From JAYZDF01 sp036337945 (GTDB taxonomy: Bacteria; Myxococcota; Kuafuiibacteriia; Kuafuiibacteriales; Kuafuiibacteriaceae): a stretch of DNA of 64,000 nt. This document shows positions 8,789-19,500 of this stretch, one piece after another (positions within the stretch are counted from its first letter, which is position 1; every line of letters begins with the position of its first letter). The position numbers and the translations under genes are program-made. The stretch spans positions 12,933 through 76,932 of the forward strand of contig JAYZDF010000082.1 in the NCBI GenBank assembly GCA_036337945.1, given 5' to 3'. The notes beneath the pieces were generated by a model. That model did no database searches, was not told the DNA's origin, and worked only from the letters and a program-made list of their open reading frames with translations.

Positions 8789-9574
8789 CTAATTCCATTT
8801 CATTTTGTCATCTTCGTCCTTACCGCCCTTGATGACTTTGAGTTGATGCTCAATTTTCTTTTTCTTCATTTTTAGCTGCGAACGCTTCACGAATGTATTG
8901 AGTTTCTCTGGGCGCCATAATCCTTTGCACAAGATAAACGCGCTAATGATCCCGCCAAAATGCGCCGTCGATGAAACGTTATCGAACGATAATGCACGGA
9001 GTAGTTCGATACCAATGATAATAAAGACGAACGTCATACCTTTCATCTGCCCCAGGAGAAAGAAGTTCATTGATTGGTTCGCATGAACAATACCCCAGGC
9101 GGTCATCATCCCCATGACAGCTGCCGACGCACCGAGCGTAGGTGTTTCATACAGAGGTCCAAGGAAACCAGAGAGAATGCCTGCTTGGCCAATTCCCCCC
9201 ATGATCATTATGAGAGCTGCGCCACTTACCCCGAAAATCAGATAAGCACGAATAAAACGCTTCTGTCCCCACCACGACTCTAAAGTCCCGCCAAACATAT
9301 AGAGCAACAGCATATTCCAAATCAGGTGGCCGGGACTTTGGGGAGCGTGGAGAAGTAGATACGTTAGCGGTTGCCAGACCGCTCCGTTTTCGATGACGCT
9401 TTTTGGGGTGAGCCGAAGCTCCTGAACCCACGACGCGCCTGCACGAAGAAATAATAGGTAAAGAACATAAATGCTCACATTCAGAGCTATGATCCAACTG
9501 AGCGTCCTACTGGGTTTTTGAAATCCCAAGGAAACACCACCAGGCATCCCGCCTCCACCGCCACCGAGCCGCAT
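8789..9574 (-). CDS. Rhomboid-family intramembrane serine protease
   Basis: From ATG at 9574 the protein is 261 residues with a glycine-rich N-terminus, about six membrane helices and a lysine-rich cytoplasmic tail. The catalytic serine lies in GASAAVMG and the histidine in TAHFGG. HLIWNM in the second helix supplies the conserved Asn, and LYMFGGTLESWWG matches loop 1. It should cleave membrane proteins within or near the bilayer. A longer frame exists upstream but overlaps the preceding gene. AGGAG nine bases before ATG 9574 fixes the start, four bases after the stop of the RelA/SpoT-like gene. It is the last gene of the giant TPR operon. Confidence 0.9.
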   Translation of the reverse strand: MRLGGGGGGMPGGVSLGFQKPSRTLSWIIALNVSIYVLYLLFLRAGASWVQELRLTPKSVIENGAVWQPLTYLLLHAPQSPGHLIWNMLLLYMFGGTLESWWGQKRFIRAYLIFGVSGAALIMIMGGIGQAGILSGFLGPLYETPTLGASAAVMGMMTAWGIVHANQSMNFFLLGQMKGMTFVFIIIGIELLRALSFDNVSSTAHFGGIISAFILCKGLWRPEKLNTFVKRSQLKMKKKKIEHQLKVIKGGKDEDDKMKWN

Positions 9575-9578
9575 AATC

Positions 9579-10763
9579 CTAATCTCCTGTCCGAGGCCGC
9601 AAACTACTCGGAGATAAAGGCGCAGTAATATCTGACCCATCGTCGGCCACGAAGGATAGCTGAGAAGCCTGCTGTTCGCCGCGGCGGCGCCCTGCCTCCA
9701 ACCTCTTCTTCACCCGTTGACGCTGTCTGGCCTTATAAAGTGCATGTCGATTGTCCCCTGCCTCGTTTTTGTGCGCAGTCACTTTATCCACGAGCTGAAA
9801 TTCAACCACTCCGAAAACGACTGGCCCGAGCTGTTCGAATAGCTCGGCATGCTGTGTCATGAATTGATCTATTCGCAAAGGCACCTCCACGACTAAATTC
9901 AAAATTCGGTAATTCGGACCCGAGAATTCATTTCTTTGGTCGGAAACAAGGTCAGTTACCGGCAGCTCATTGAGCTGAAACTGCTCCGAATTGCTATAGG
10001 ATTTCACGTTTCCGGCCCTGAGCAGGAGCCGGTGAAGATCCACAAGAGAGTTGTGCGTCTGGCCAGGCACTACGTAACAAAATGGAATCAGTTCTCTTGA
10101 TAGCGCAAGCAAAAGAGACGGTAGGTCCTCAAGTCTTTCGACCACGATTCGGAATCTGAGCTTATCCAGGATTTGGGCGGCCTGAGTCCCCTTTTTCGCC
10201 AAAAGCTTTGAATAGACCGAATTTGGCCTCTTCTGACTGCCCAAAAAGTCAACGATCGGAAATTCTCTTTCGAGTAATCCACGAACAGCACGCTCGATTT
10301 TTGCTCTGACGAGTACTGAAACTTCTACATCTGAAATCGGTAGCTTGGAAAGAAGCTCTCTGGCTTCTACATGATGGATTATGTGCATCACCTTCAAAGT
10401 CATGCAGGCAAAAAAACGGTACGCACGACGGCCCTTTAGTTGCGATGCAAACCGGAATAAAGCCCGAATATCAGGAGCCTGCTTTACGACCTCAGGAACG
10501 CGATATTTCAAATGTGTTTCGAGGTATGTTGTTGCTTTTTGATGAAGCCTCTTCAGTCGAACTCGGTCGATGCGCTGCGTGAGATCGTATTCATTTACAC
10601 GTAAGAAGGATTCTATGACCTCGTCATCATCAAAATTCAACCGAACCCAATCGACGCACGAGCTCCCGCGCAACATCAGACGTGTCGATTCCAGGTCGTG
10701 AAGATTGAAGCGTGAAAGAGGAACAACCTGAGCGTCGGGGTGGATTGGAATTACGCTGGGCAA
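9579..10763 (-). CDS. Divergent RelA/SpoT-fold protein
   Basis: A 394-residue soluble protein without an obvious name. Residues 175-345 follow the (p)ppGpp synthetase pattern. Basic residues around RPNSVYSKLLAK (about 179-190) are followed by ILDKLRFRIVV with Asp200 at the place of the catalytic Asp, then VVPG, and VVEFQ with Glu321 at the place of the catalytic Glu. NEAGDNRHALYK comes next, as in the AE-G-x-x-HW-YK segment of RSH enzymes. The first 170 residues look all-helical and contain no HD hydrolase motif. The basic tail (346-370) is followed by a disordered end. I recall an uncharacterised myxobacterial family of this kind but cannot confirm it. Activity is inferred only. It starts three bases after the GltJ-like gene ends. 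Confidence 0.5.
   Translation of the reverse strand: MPSVIPIHPDAQVVPLSRFNLHDLESTRLMLRGSSCVDWVRLNFDDDEVIESFLRVNEYDLTQRIDRVRLKRLHQKATTYLETHLKYRVPEVVKQAPDIRALFRFASQLKGRRAYRFFACMTLKVMHIIHHVEARELLSKLPISDVEVSVLVRAKIERAVRGLLEREFPIVDFLGSQKRPNSVYSKLLAKKGTQAAQILDKLRFRIVVERLEDLPSLLLALSRELIPFCYVVPGQTHNSLVDLHRLLLRAGNVKSYSNSEQFQLNELPVTDLVSDQRNEFSGPNYRILNLVVEVPLRIDQFMTQHAELFEQLGPVVFGVVEFQLVDKVTAHKNEAGDNRHALYKARQRQRVKKRLEAGRRRGEQQASQLSFVADDGSDITAPLSPSSLRPRTGD
9584..9588 (-). promoter_or_regulatory. Ribosome binding site deciding the rhomboid start
   Basis: AGGAG on the minus strand, nine bases before ATG 9574, lies inside the last codons of the preceding gene. It favours the short rhomboid form over a start 22 codons earlier and implies coupled translation. 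Confidence 0.6.
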
Positions 10764-10765
10764 GA

Positions 10766-13456
10766 CTATCTAGACCCTTTCACACGCAGCGGAAAGTCCA
10801 GGGGAATAGGCGTTCCCGAGAATTTAGGAAACCTCCACGACTTCACCGATGAAATGACACAATTACCAACCGTAGAACCAGAAAACTTAGGCGGCGCAAC
10901 GGATACTTTCGAAGTTCGTCCATTTTTCTGAATGACGAGCTTCACTTGCATCACACCACCAAGACTTGGGTTCGCCTGCTTCTGTTTCGATTTGCAGGTC
11001 CTGATAGCATTCTTATGCTTCCGAATCACCTTCAAAAGCTGCGCCTCGTCCAGCGTTTTTGGTAACGTACTCGCTTGAGGCCGGCCGGCACCGCCCAGAA
11101 GATCATCCTTGCTCAGGTTTCGAGCAGGCTTCGGTTTCGGCCTAGACTTGGGTATATTTGGCATCGTTCTAACCGTTGAACGTGTAGTCGTCGCTCCCGC
11201 ACCAGCTCTAGGTAAAGGCCTTGGCTCTCTACGGCTTGTCGTAGACCGAGATGCTGTTTTCTTCTTTTTCGGCGTTGAAACTGCCTTCTTGCGCGGTTTG
11301 GGCTTCGGTTTTGCTTTGGGAGGTGCTTCCGATTTTTCAACGACCGCCTGCTGCTTAGACTCGTCTCCCGTTTTTGGTTCATCTGGTTTTTTTCCGAGCG
11401 CTGAATTTTCCAACGTTTCTGCCGTCGATTCGGCCTCTGTCGGCTGCTCTTTCGGAGCGACTGGTTCGGCCGGACTTGGGGGTGGCTTCTGCGCCGCAAC
11501 TGGCTTTGGAGACACCTGCTCTTTTTTCGCAATTTGTGGCGGAGGCTCGGATGTCTCCCGCCCAAACAGTACAAAAATGATCATCGCAACGATAATGCAG
11601 ACACCGACTACCATCGCAGGAAGCAAACTATTCCCCTTCGCTGGCGTCGCGGCACTATTCTCAAAATTAAAGGTGCCGCTGACCTGAGAAGCTCTCGACA
11701 GAGGACGGTTTATATTTGCTGCGCTAACATCGTTGGCGCCAAATAAATCGGAAGCTCGTTGAGCTCTCGCAGCGCGTCCGTCTTCGTCTCCAAGAAAAGA
11801 AATATCAGAGGGGCGATTGATGGAGTCAACCGGCTCAATCTGACCGCCTGCACCTTCTTCCGCAGCCACCAGAGAGGCCAGCAGATCTGAGCCTTTGGGC
11901 TGCCAGTCATCATCATCGTCGTCGACTGAGTCCGATGATGCGGGACCAAAATCACTGGCCCCAAAGGGGTCATCGTCAGGTGCTATAAATGATTCAGAAA
12001 CGCCCGCTTTGCCGTATGCTAGAGCATCAGAATCTCTAACCGCCATATGGTCAAACGGTTCTGGTTCAACGAGAAACCTCAGTTCGCTAACAAATTTCGC
12101 TGCGAGCCAATTCGCCATTCCTTGTTTCCAGCAAAGAGTTTCCTCTCCGCTTGACGTTTTGCTCAGTGCGTCTCTGGCATCTGAAAGCGTCAGAGGACCC
12201 ACTTGTTCGTCGTCGATCGCAAGATACCACTCTAGAGCCTCTTCAACCGTAGCAGCAGATTCTTCGGAGGATGGTTCTTGATTGAGCTGAGCCTGCGCCC
12301 TCGCCCATTCCTCTTCTACCTTTTTTTCCGCCTCGCCATTGTACAACCGTGTTGAAGCAGCGGCCTCTTCGACAGGGGTGTCTTGCCCGCTATCCGCTCT
12401 TCGGTCCGCTATCTGCCCAAACGGGTCATCGTCGCCGAGTCCGTCATCGAAAGCGCCGACTTCGTTTTCAAATGAGTCTGCATCAGGCTCCTGAGATGCG
12501 TACGATTCGGAAGCTTCGTTTGATATTTCGCCGGCAACCTCCTCTTTCGCGCCCCCAAAAGGGTCATCCAACATCTCTTCTTCGCTCGAAGGCGAAACGA
12601 GATTATCTTCGTCTTGTGCAAACGATAAAGGCTCATCTTCGCTGAATGCGTCGCTTATCGACGCAAGTTCGCTTCGCGTGGCAAGTTCTTCTTCCGAAAG
12701 ATCACTGTGGGGGGGTGCCCCGAAGGCGTCTTCCTCGCCGAAGAACGGAGAGGTCCCCACGGTTGTGCTGAGCTGAGCATGTTCAACCGTTTGTTCGCCC
12801 TCCTCTACCGGCTCGTCCTGCTCGAAGCTTTCGCTCGACCATTGCGGTTCAACTCGTGTCTGGTCTTCGAGCGCACCAAAGTCATCAGAAACAGCCGCGC
12901 CGGTTCCAAATTCGCTCTCGACGCTTCTATCCAACGTCTCTAATGAGCCACCAACAAGACCTCCGTTTGTAAATGGAGATTCATCACTCGGATCTTCAGA
13001 CTCAAAACCTGAAGTATCGAAGTCACCCCCTAGTTCTGGCTGCGCACTAAGCCCGAGGTCCGACAACGGTTCATCAAAACCATCTGTTCCAAAATCGGGG
13101 ACCCCATTTTCGTTCGAATCAAACCCGTGACTGTCAAGTTGCGCCGCAGCGACTGAAGGCGCTATCAATACGTCGTTCTCGCCGTAGCCAAGAGCAACCG
13201 TGCGGTCTTCGTCCTCAAATGCATTTTGATCAATCGAACTCGGCGGCACTGTTGAAGGCGTCATTGATGCTGAGAGGCCCTGTTGTTCCAAGCTCGCATC
13301 CACTTTTGTCGCTTCAGGACCTGGCTCAGGAATGTCGTTTGGTCGTAAGACAATGACGAAGCTGCATTTCTTACAACGAACCTTCACGCCCTTCCTCCCA
13401 ATTTTTTCATCTGCGATCATGTATTGAGCGCCGCAACTATCACAACTAAACTTCAT
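10766..13456 (-). CDS. GltJ/AgmX-like protein: zinc ribbon, GYF, TM, TonB-C domain
   Basis: An 896-residue protein with the layout of Myxococcus GltJ (AgmX), the inner-membrane part of the gliding focal-adhesion complex that receives MglA on the cytoplasmic side. An MJ0042-type zinc ribbon sits at 1-40 (C5, C8, C28, C31). A long acidic disordered region follows, then a GYF_2 domain at about 405-465 (EWYLAIDDEQVGPLTL) and more disorder. One membrane helix lies at about 607-628. The periplasmic part is Pro/Lys-rich (to about 770) and ends in a single AgmX/PglI C-terminal (TonB-like) domain at about 800-896, including SWRFPKF. The linker contains repeated DDPFG motifs. It follows the giant TPR gene by 46 bp, the same pairing as gltI-gltJ. 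Confidence 0.75.
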   Translation of the reverse strand: MKFSCDSCGAQYMIADEKIGRKGVKVRCKKCSFVIVLRPNDIPEPGPEATKVDASLEQQGLSASMTPSTVPPSSIDQNAFEDEDRTVALGYGENDVLIAPSVAAAQLDSHGFDSNENGVPDFGTDGFDEPLSDLGLSAQPELGGDFDTSGFESEDPSDESPFTNGGLVGGSLETLDRSVESEFGTGAAVSDDFGALEDQTRVEPQWSSESFEQDEPVEEGEQTVEHAQLSTTVGTSPFFGEEDAFGAPPHSDLSEEELATRSELASISDAFSEDEPLSFAQDEDNLVSPSSEEEMLDDPFGGAKEEVAGEISNEASESYASQEPDADSFENEVGAFDDGLGDDDPFGQIADRRADSGQDTPVEEAAASTRLYNGEAEKKVEEEWARAQAQLNQEPSSEESAATVEEALEWYLAIDDEQVGPLTLSDARDALSKTSSGEETLCWKQGMANWLAAKFVSELRFLVEPEPFDHMAVRDSDALAYGKAGVSESFIAPDDDPFGASDFGPASSDSVDDDDDDWQPKGSDLLASLVAAEEGAGGQIEPVDSINRPSDISFLGDEDGRAARAQRASDLFGANDVSAANINRPLSRASQVSGTFNFENSAATPAKGNSLLPAMVVGVCIIVAMIIFVLFGRETSEPPPQIAKKEQVSPKPVAAQKPPPSPAEPVAPKEQPTEAESTAETLENSALGKKPDEPKTGDESKQQAVVEKSEAPPKAKPKPKPRKKAVSTPKKKKTASRSTTSRREPRPLPRAGAGATTTRSTVRTMPNIPKSRPKPKPARNLSKDDLLGGAGRPQASTLPKTLDEAQLLKVIRKHKNAIRTCKSKQKQANPSLGGVMQVKLVIQKNGRTSKVSVAPPKFSGSTVGNCVISSVKSWRFPKFSGTPIPLDFPLRVKGSR

Positions 13457-13502
13457 AATTCGTACCCTAAAAAACTAACAACCTAATCATTCAACGTTTC
13501 TC

Positions 13503-16500
13503 TTACCGATTCGGTTTGCTCACGTGCGTGAGTTGTAAGCCGAGCTGCTCCCGTAGAGCAAAATGCTCGTTACTCATCAAAAACCATCGAATCTCTCGCA
13601 TTCTTCGTCGCTCTGACATATCCGTCACTGGCTCTGTATAATTTAGTCCCTGAATGACCGAGCGGATATCACTACTCAGCAACACCGCTACCCGTGAAGC
13701 CGTATGCTCTACACCATAGAGGAATTCCCTGAAGTTCCCCAAGCTTCTTTTGTCCATGCATTCTGTCACGAGAGGCTGTAACACTTCTTGCATATGCTTG
13801 TCCTTTTGAAAGTAACCTTTCAGTAGCTCCTGCATTTGTTCAACCTTCGGTTTTTCCAGGTTTTGCTTCATTCCAGAAGCTTTTCCTCCCGTGAATAATT
13901 TTACTGTTGCCTCAAGCATTAACGCGACGTCGTACGCAGAGAGCGCTCGCACAGCAGAAAACTCAGGTCGCGCAAACGTGAGCTCTCGAGAAAGAATCCA
14001 CACGATTTCATCTTTAGGCATCTCTTTGAAGACCATACTTTGCTTTCCAACGAACAAAATGTTGGAACTTCCGGGAAAAATCCGGGGTGGCGAACCGTCA
14101 AATTCTCGGAAGTAATGCTCGACTCGTGGAGCACTCATGCTTGTCGCCACACTGTCCCAGATTTGAAGATACCGAAGCCTGCGAGAGTTTTTCGACCCAA
14201 GGTCTACTCGCTCCTTCTTTTTCAGTTCTAGCTTCTGCTGAGCTCCACCAAACAGAGTCGGGAACCCGACCGCCAATTCTCTCAATATATCCGACACAGG
14301 ATTTCGGCAAGCAGGATGGAATACAAGGTTTTTCCACAAGTGTTCCGTAATAGGTCGAGAGGGAGTATCTGGCGCACGGGACATTAATTGCTCATAAGCC
14401 TTCGTCTCAATGTTCGAAGCTTTATCGAGGAACACTAACGTGGCCGCTGAAACGAGGCATTTGTCAAACTCCTCAAGTTCGCGACTGCCATACAGTTCGA
14501 ACAATTCGCGGATTGGCTTTTCCGGATCAGCGCTCTTAACCGCCAAGTCATGATAAATCTCTAGGGCCTGCCCCACGGTATTTCTCTTAGTCTGTTGGAC
14601 CGCCGCAAGCTCTAAAGCCACGTCATGATTATCGGGCGTGATTCTAAGCACGCATTCATAAGCCTGCGCCGCTGCGGCTTTGTCTTTTGTAACGTCTCGG
14701 TAGTGATCACCGAGGCTCTTCCATAGAACTGCGCGTTTGCTTGCCGTCGAGCTTTTATTTCCCAACCGTTGAATCATCAATTGGTATGCATAAGCCAACT
14801 CGCTCTTACGCTTATATTTCGTGAGCATATCTACTTGCTTGACAAAAACTTCGAAATTCTCCGGCTGCAGCTCAAGAGCTTTATTGTAGGCCAGCGCCGA
14901 TTTCTTCCACTCTTTTTGGCCTACATCAAACAACTGAGCTAATTCACAATATTGCTCAAATTTATCAGCATCAGATGTCCTCAGCGCTAACAAGTCTCGG
15001 CCAACAGCTATCGCCTGTTCAACCTGGCCAACTGCTTTCAGCATAGCGAACAATCGTTCAACCACAGCTTCATTGTCAGGCCTCAACTTTCGAGCCATTG
15101 CGAGTGCTTCGACAGCCCGGTATTTATCTTGGAGCTGAACTTCACACATATTAGCTTGTCGAAGAAGTTCATCAAACTTCTCGTCTTCATAAAGGTTCGT
15201 TATCAAACGAGCACGTAGTTGAAATGCACGTTCCCAGTCTTGTGTTTTCTCACAAAGCTGAGCGTAACCACGCAGTGAAGTTGGATCTGAACCTTCGAGT
15301 TCAAGCGCGCTATCAAAATGAGACGCAGCTTCTGTGAACTTCTCCATCGCAGATGCTATCTCGCCCAATTGCGAATAAAGGAAAACAACTTCAGCGTTTG
15401 TATAGGTGTCGCGATGATGAACAAGAATATCTCGATAGATTCCTTCCGCCTCTTCTAGTCTAGACGCTCTCTTAAGTGCGTTTGCAAGACCTTCTAGAAC
15501 ATCTAAATTATTCGGCGAGAGAGCATTACTTTGAAGATAACGTTCAAGAGCCAAATCTTCCTCGCTCAGCTTTTCTGAGATATACGCTAATCTAAAATAA
15601 AGTTCGCCTTTTTCGGCATCCGACGCAGCGTGCTCCGTCAGTTGAACAACTTTCTCAAGGTAGCGCTCCGCTGACTCCCAAACCTGGTTCATATAATACA
15701 ATTGCGCAAGATAACGATTAGCAGCCTCATGTTCAGGATAGGAGTCAACCGCCAACAGGGACAAGCGAATTCCTGCCTCAATATCATCGAAGTATTCTAA
15801 TCGTGTTTTCGCAGCCGCACAGTAGGCATCGGCCCTTTTCGCGCTCTCTTCAAGGTTTGCAGCTTCTAATTCTTCAAGCCGAGCCACGTCCTCCCAGTTT
15901 TCCTCTTCCTTTCGGATATCGCAGAGTGCGCGAATTGACCTAACCTCGCTAGCGTTCGCTTCAATGGCGCGATTGTAAAATTCAGTTGCCTGCTCTCGTT
16001 CACCCAACATGCTTTCAAAAATGTTGCCCATCTTGAACAACGCTGTCGCCACTTGGTGAGAATTCGTAGCCTGCTCAGCCTCCTGTCCAAGGAATGAGAG
16101 TGCTCGCTCGTAATCGCCTTTATTCTCATACAACTGTGCCAAGCCGTGAATTGCTTCGATCGAGGATGGTTGTCGGTCCAAGACAGCCGTAAGCGCTATC
16201 TCCGACTGTTCAAGGTTTCCGAGCTTCTCATACACAGCACCTAACTTTAGCTGGACTGAACCATATTCCTCTGAGTCTTCTTGAATGAGGGCCAAATGTC
16301 TCTGGTATGCTTCGCTTAATTGACTCCAATCTTGTGTCTCGTTCCAGACAACTTCCAGTTCTCTGACCGTTGGAAGATGCGCGGGATCCGACTCAAGACC
16401 CTTTACCAAAGCATTCGCTGCTCCTGATAGGTCACCAAGCTTGTCTTTCAAAATAGTCGCGACTCTGCCCCACATTTCAACTGCAACGCCTGCTTCTGAA

Positions 16501-19500
16501 GCAAAGGTTGCTTGTTGTTTATAGACATCACACAGCTCTTCAAACCGAGCCATTTCTGCGTAGAGATGCTCAAGCGCCTTAAGCGCTCGCATCTCTCCAG
16601 GATTTTTATCTAAAGCAGCACGATACTCTGTCACAGCGCGGTCCGGGTCGTCGATGCACTCGTCCCAGATCTGAGCGATTTCATACTGAACTGACCCTTT
16701 CGCGGAGTCTCCCTCTACCGAATTTAGCTTTGATTCGAGAACCTCAACAAGCGGCATCCACTGCGATGTCTTTTCAAGTCGCTGACTCAATGCCTCAATG
16801 AGCCGAATATCACTGGCATCAATCAAAAGTCCTTCTCTAAGAACCGAGATCGATTCAGAAATGTTGTCAAACTCTTCACTCAAGACGTTGGCAATTTCCA
16901 GAAGCGCTTCTTTTGCCGCCTCATCGTCTGAATTCATCTTGACCTGACGGCGGCGGGTTTCAATGAGATCATCCCAACGGGCTTGCTGTCTCATGATCCC
17001 AGCTAATTCGATCCAGGCTTCCGTCTCATCCGGTTGGGTTTGAACCACAACCTCCAAATTATCTTCAGCCTCGTCAAAATCCTCGAGTTTACTCGCATAG
17101 ATTCCGGCCAAGGAACGTCGCAACTCCATTTTACGAGGAAGTGGAATCGACGGTTCATCCAATGCGTCCACGTAAACGTCAGCGAGGTCTTCCCAACTGC
17201 CCGTTTCTTCGGCGAGCTTTTCCGCGAGTTCTTGAATACGACTACTGTTTGGACTCTCAGCAAACGCACCAATCGCCGTAACAAACGCCATCTCTTTTGC
17301 ACCAAGTTTTGTCGTCTGCAACTCGACTCGTCGCATGACTATGTTTTCTTTCTCTTCCTCATCGGTAACAAAAACTTTTCGTCGATCTAGTAAGTCAATT
17401 AATTTGGAGTAATCTGAACTTTCTTCATACAAGCTTTCTAACTCGCCATATGCACGATCGTTTTCAGGTTCCTCGTCGAGTATACGCTCGAAAATTTCTA
17501 CGGCACTCGCCGCTCGGCGAAGCTTGTGCCGATAGATGTCAGCAACGTTAAATAAAACATCAACCTTCTCACCTTTATCGTCTGTGACATCAATTCGATA
17601 TTGCATCACGCGCACCGCGTCAGAGTACGCCTCCGCACTTGTAAAGATTCCTTCCAATCTAACCATTTCGCCGACCGTTAATGGCTGAATATCGAGAACT
17701 CGCTTTGATTCATTTATCGCATCAGCGCGACTATCAAGATGATTCAAATATACTTCTGCAAGTTCGAACCGCAAATCCTTGATACCTTTAGAATCAGCTT
17801 CGATGGAGATAGATTTCTTGATTGTCTCAACGAGGCTTGGCCAAAGCTCTGCCTGTCGGTAGCTTTTCCGGAGGCCTTTTAGAGCCATTTGGTCATTGGG
17901 ATCGTTTGTAAGAACGTCGTTCCAGACCTCGATTGCTTCTTCTGGAGTACCGAGTTGAGTACCAACAATAAATGCGCGACGTTTTTGGAGCTCGAGCTTT
18001 TCTCCTAAATCCTCAGACGTCTCCATTTGGCGAGTAATGAGTTGCCCTAAATCTTTCCACCTTTCCTCTTGCTCATATAGGTTTTCGAGCTGAGATACCG
18101 CTGACTTATTATTTATATCAATTTCCAGCGCAGCTTCAAGGAACGTTATCGCATCTGACCTCCCTTCCGGTTTTAGCGACTTAATCCGAGACAAACATAA
18201 AAGCCGACGCAACTGGTCATCAACATCACCTTCGTTATTCCAAACAACACTTACCAAAACCTCTGCTAAGAGCTCAGGCTGTTCTTCTTCTGTAAGTAAA
18301 CGCTCTAAAGCTTCGGCCGCGGTCGTACCAACAGCATCAAGCCGCCAAGCCTTTTCGTACCATTGAATCGCCTCCAGTGGATTAGCAAGCTCTTCTTCAT
18401 TGATGCGGCCAAGGCGCATGGAAATTTGAGTCGTTCGTTCCGTATCTTCACTTACGATTTCAGCTAAGAGAGGAAGTATCTCGCTCAACTTTTGCCAATC
18501 TTGCTGATCGCTATAAATTACATCGAGAGACTCTGCAGCCATCAAATCGAATGGGCGAAGCTGAAGAACAGACTGCCAAGACGCAATAGCGGCCGGCAAA
18601 TCCAGTAACTTATGTTGCAGAATCAAAGCAGTACGAGTCTTTAGATCAAATGCGACCTCACTCACATCAGACTCTGAGGCAATGTGCTCATAAACATCTA
18701 GCACCTCATCTAGGAGCATCAATTCCTCACCGAGTTCCTCTAGATGAGAGAGAGTGTTCTTATCGTCAGGTTGATTCGTAACCGCTTGTGAAAGCGCGGC
18801 GAAAGCGAGTTCTTTTTGGTCTAATTGGTGCAGGTAAATGTTCGCGATTTCGCGATTGATCCCGGCTTTAGTTGCAAGCTCTTCAGACAAAGTTATTTCA
18901 GTTCTCAGCGCTTCTACAAGTTCTCTAGGTTCGGGGCCTGCTCTCAAAGCCTCGGAATTAAGCTGTGCAAACCGTAAGGCTCGCTCTTCTCGTTCATCGG
19001 AAATCGCAATCTCCAGTCTTTCTCGCACAAATTGACGCGTACCTTCGTCTGTAGGAGCAACAGCGATGTTTTCAGCAAGCAACTCGTAACCATCTTGTTC
19101 CCGACTCATAAAATCAAGGAAAAGTCGTGCAAGTTCTTTGCGGGCAATCAACTCTTCACGTAGTTCGTCTTCCGGCGCCGATAAAATTTTGCGCAAAGTC
19201 GCTTCAGCTTGAGCAAACGATTCATTTTGCTCATACAGTTTTGCGAGTCGCCTCAACGCTGGAATATCATGTTCATCAATCAGAAGAAGTTCATTCAGCG
19301 TACCAATCGCAGTTTCTGGCTCCAGTAACAAATCTGCTTCTATTCTCGCCAGCTCGCGCATCAGTCCTACCCGTGCATTATCGGTATCTGCTTGTTGAAC
19401 TCTGTGCTTATAAACTTCGGCCAAGTCGCTGAAAGACCCAAGCTCTTTATAGAGTCGCTCAAGAGATTGCAACGCCACACAGTCTGAGGGCGACAGCTCG

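Noticed and set aside
9575..9640. Longer rhomboid N-terminus
   Set aside because: It overlaps the end of the upstream gene, and AGGAG before ATG 9574 supports the shorter form.
12716..12722. Run of seven G in the GltJ-like gene
   Set aside because: Runs of seven also occur in ruvA, the frame is intact, and nothing suggests phase variation.
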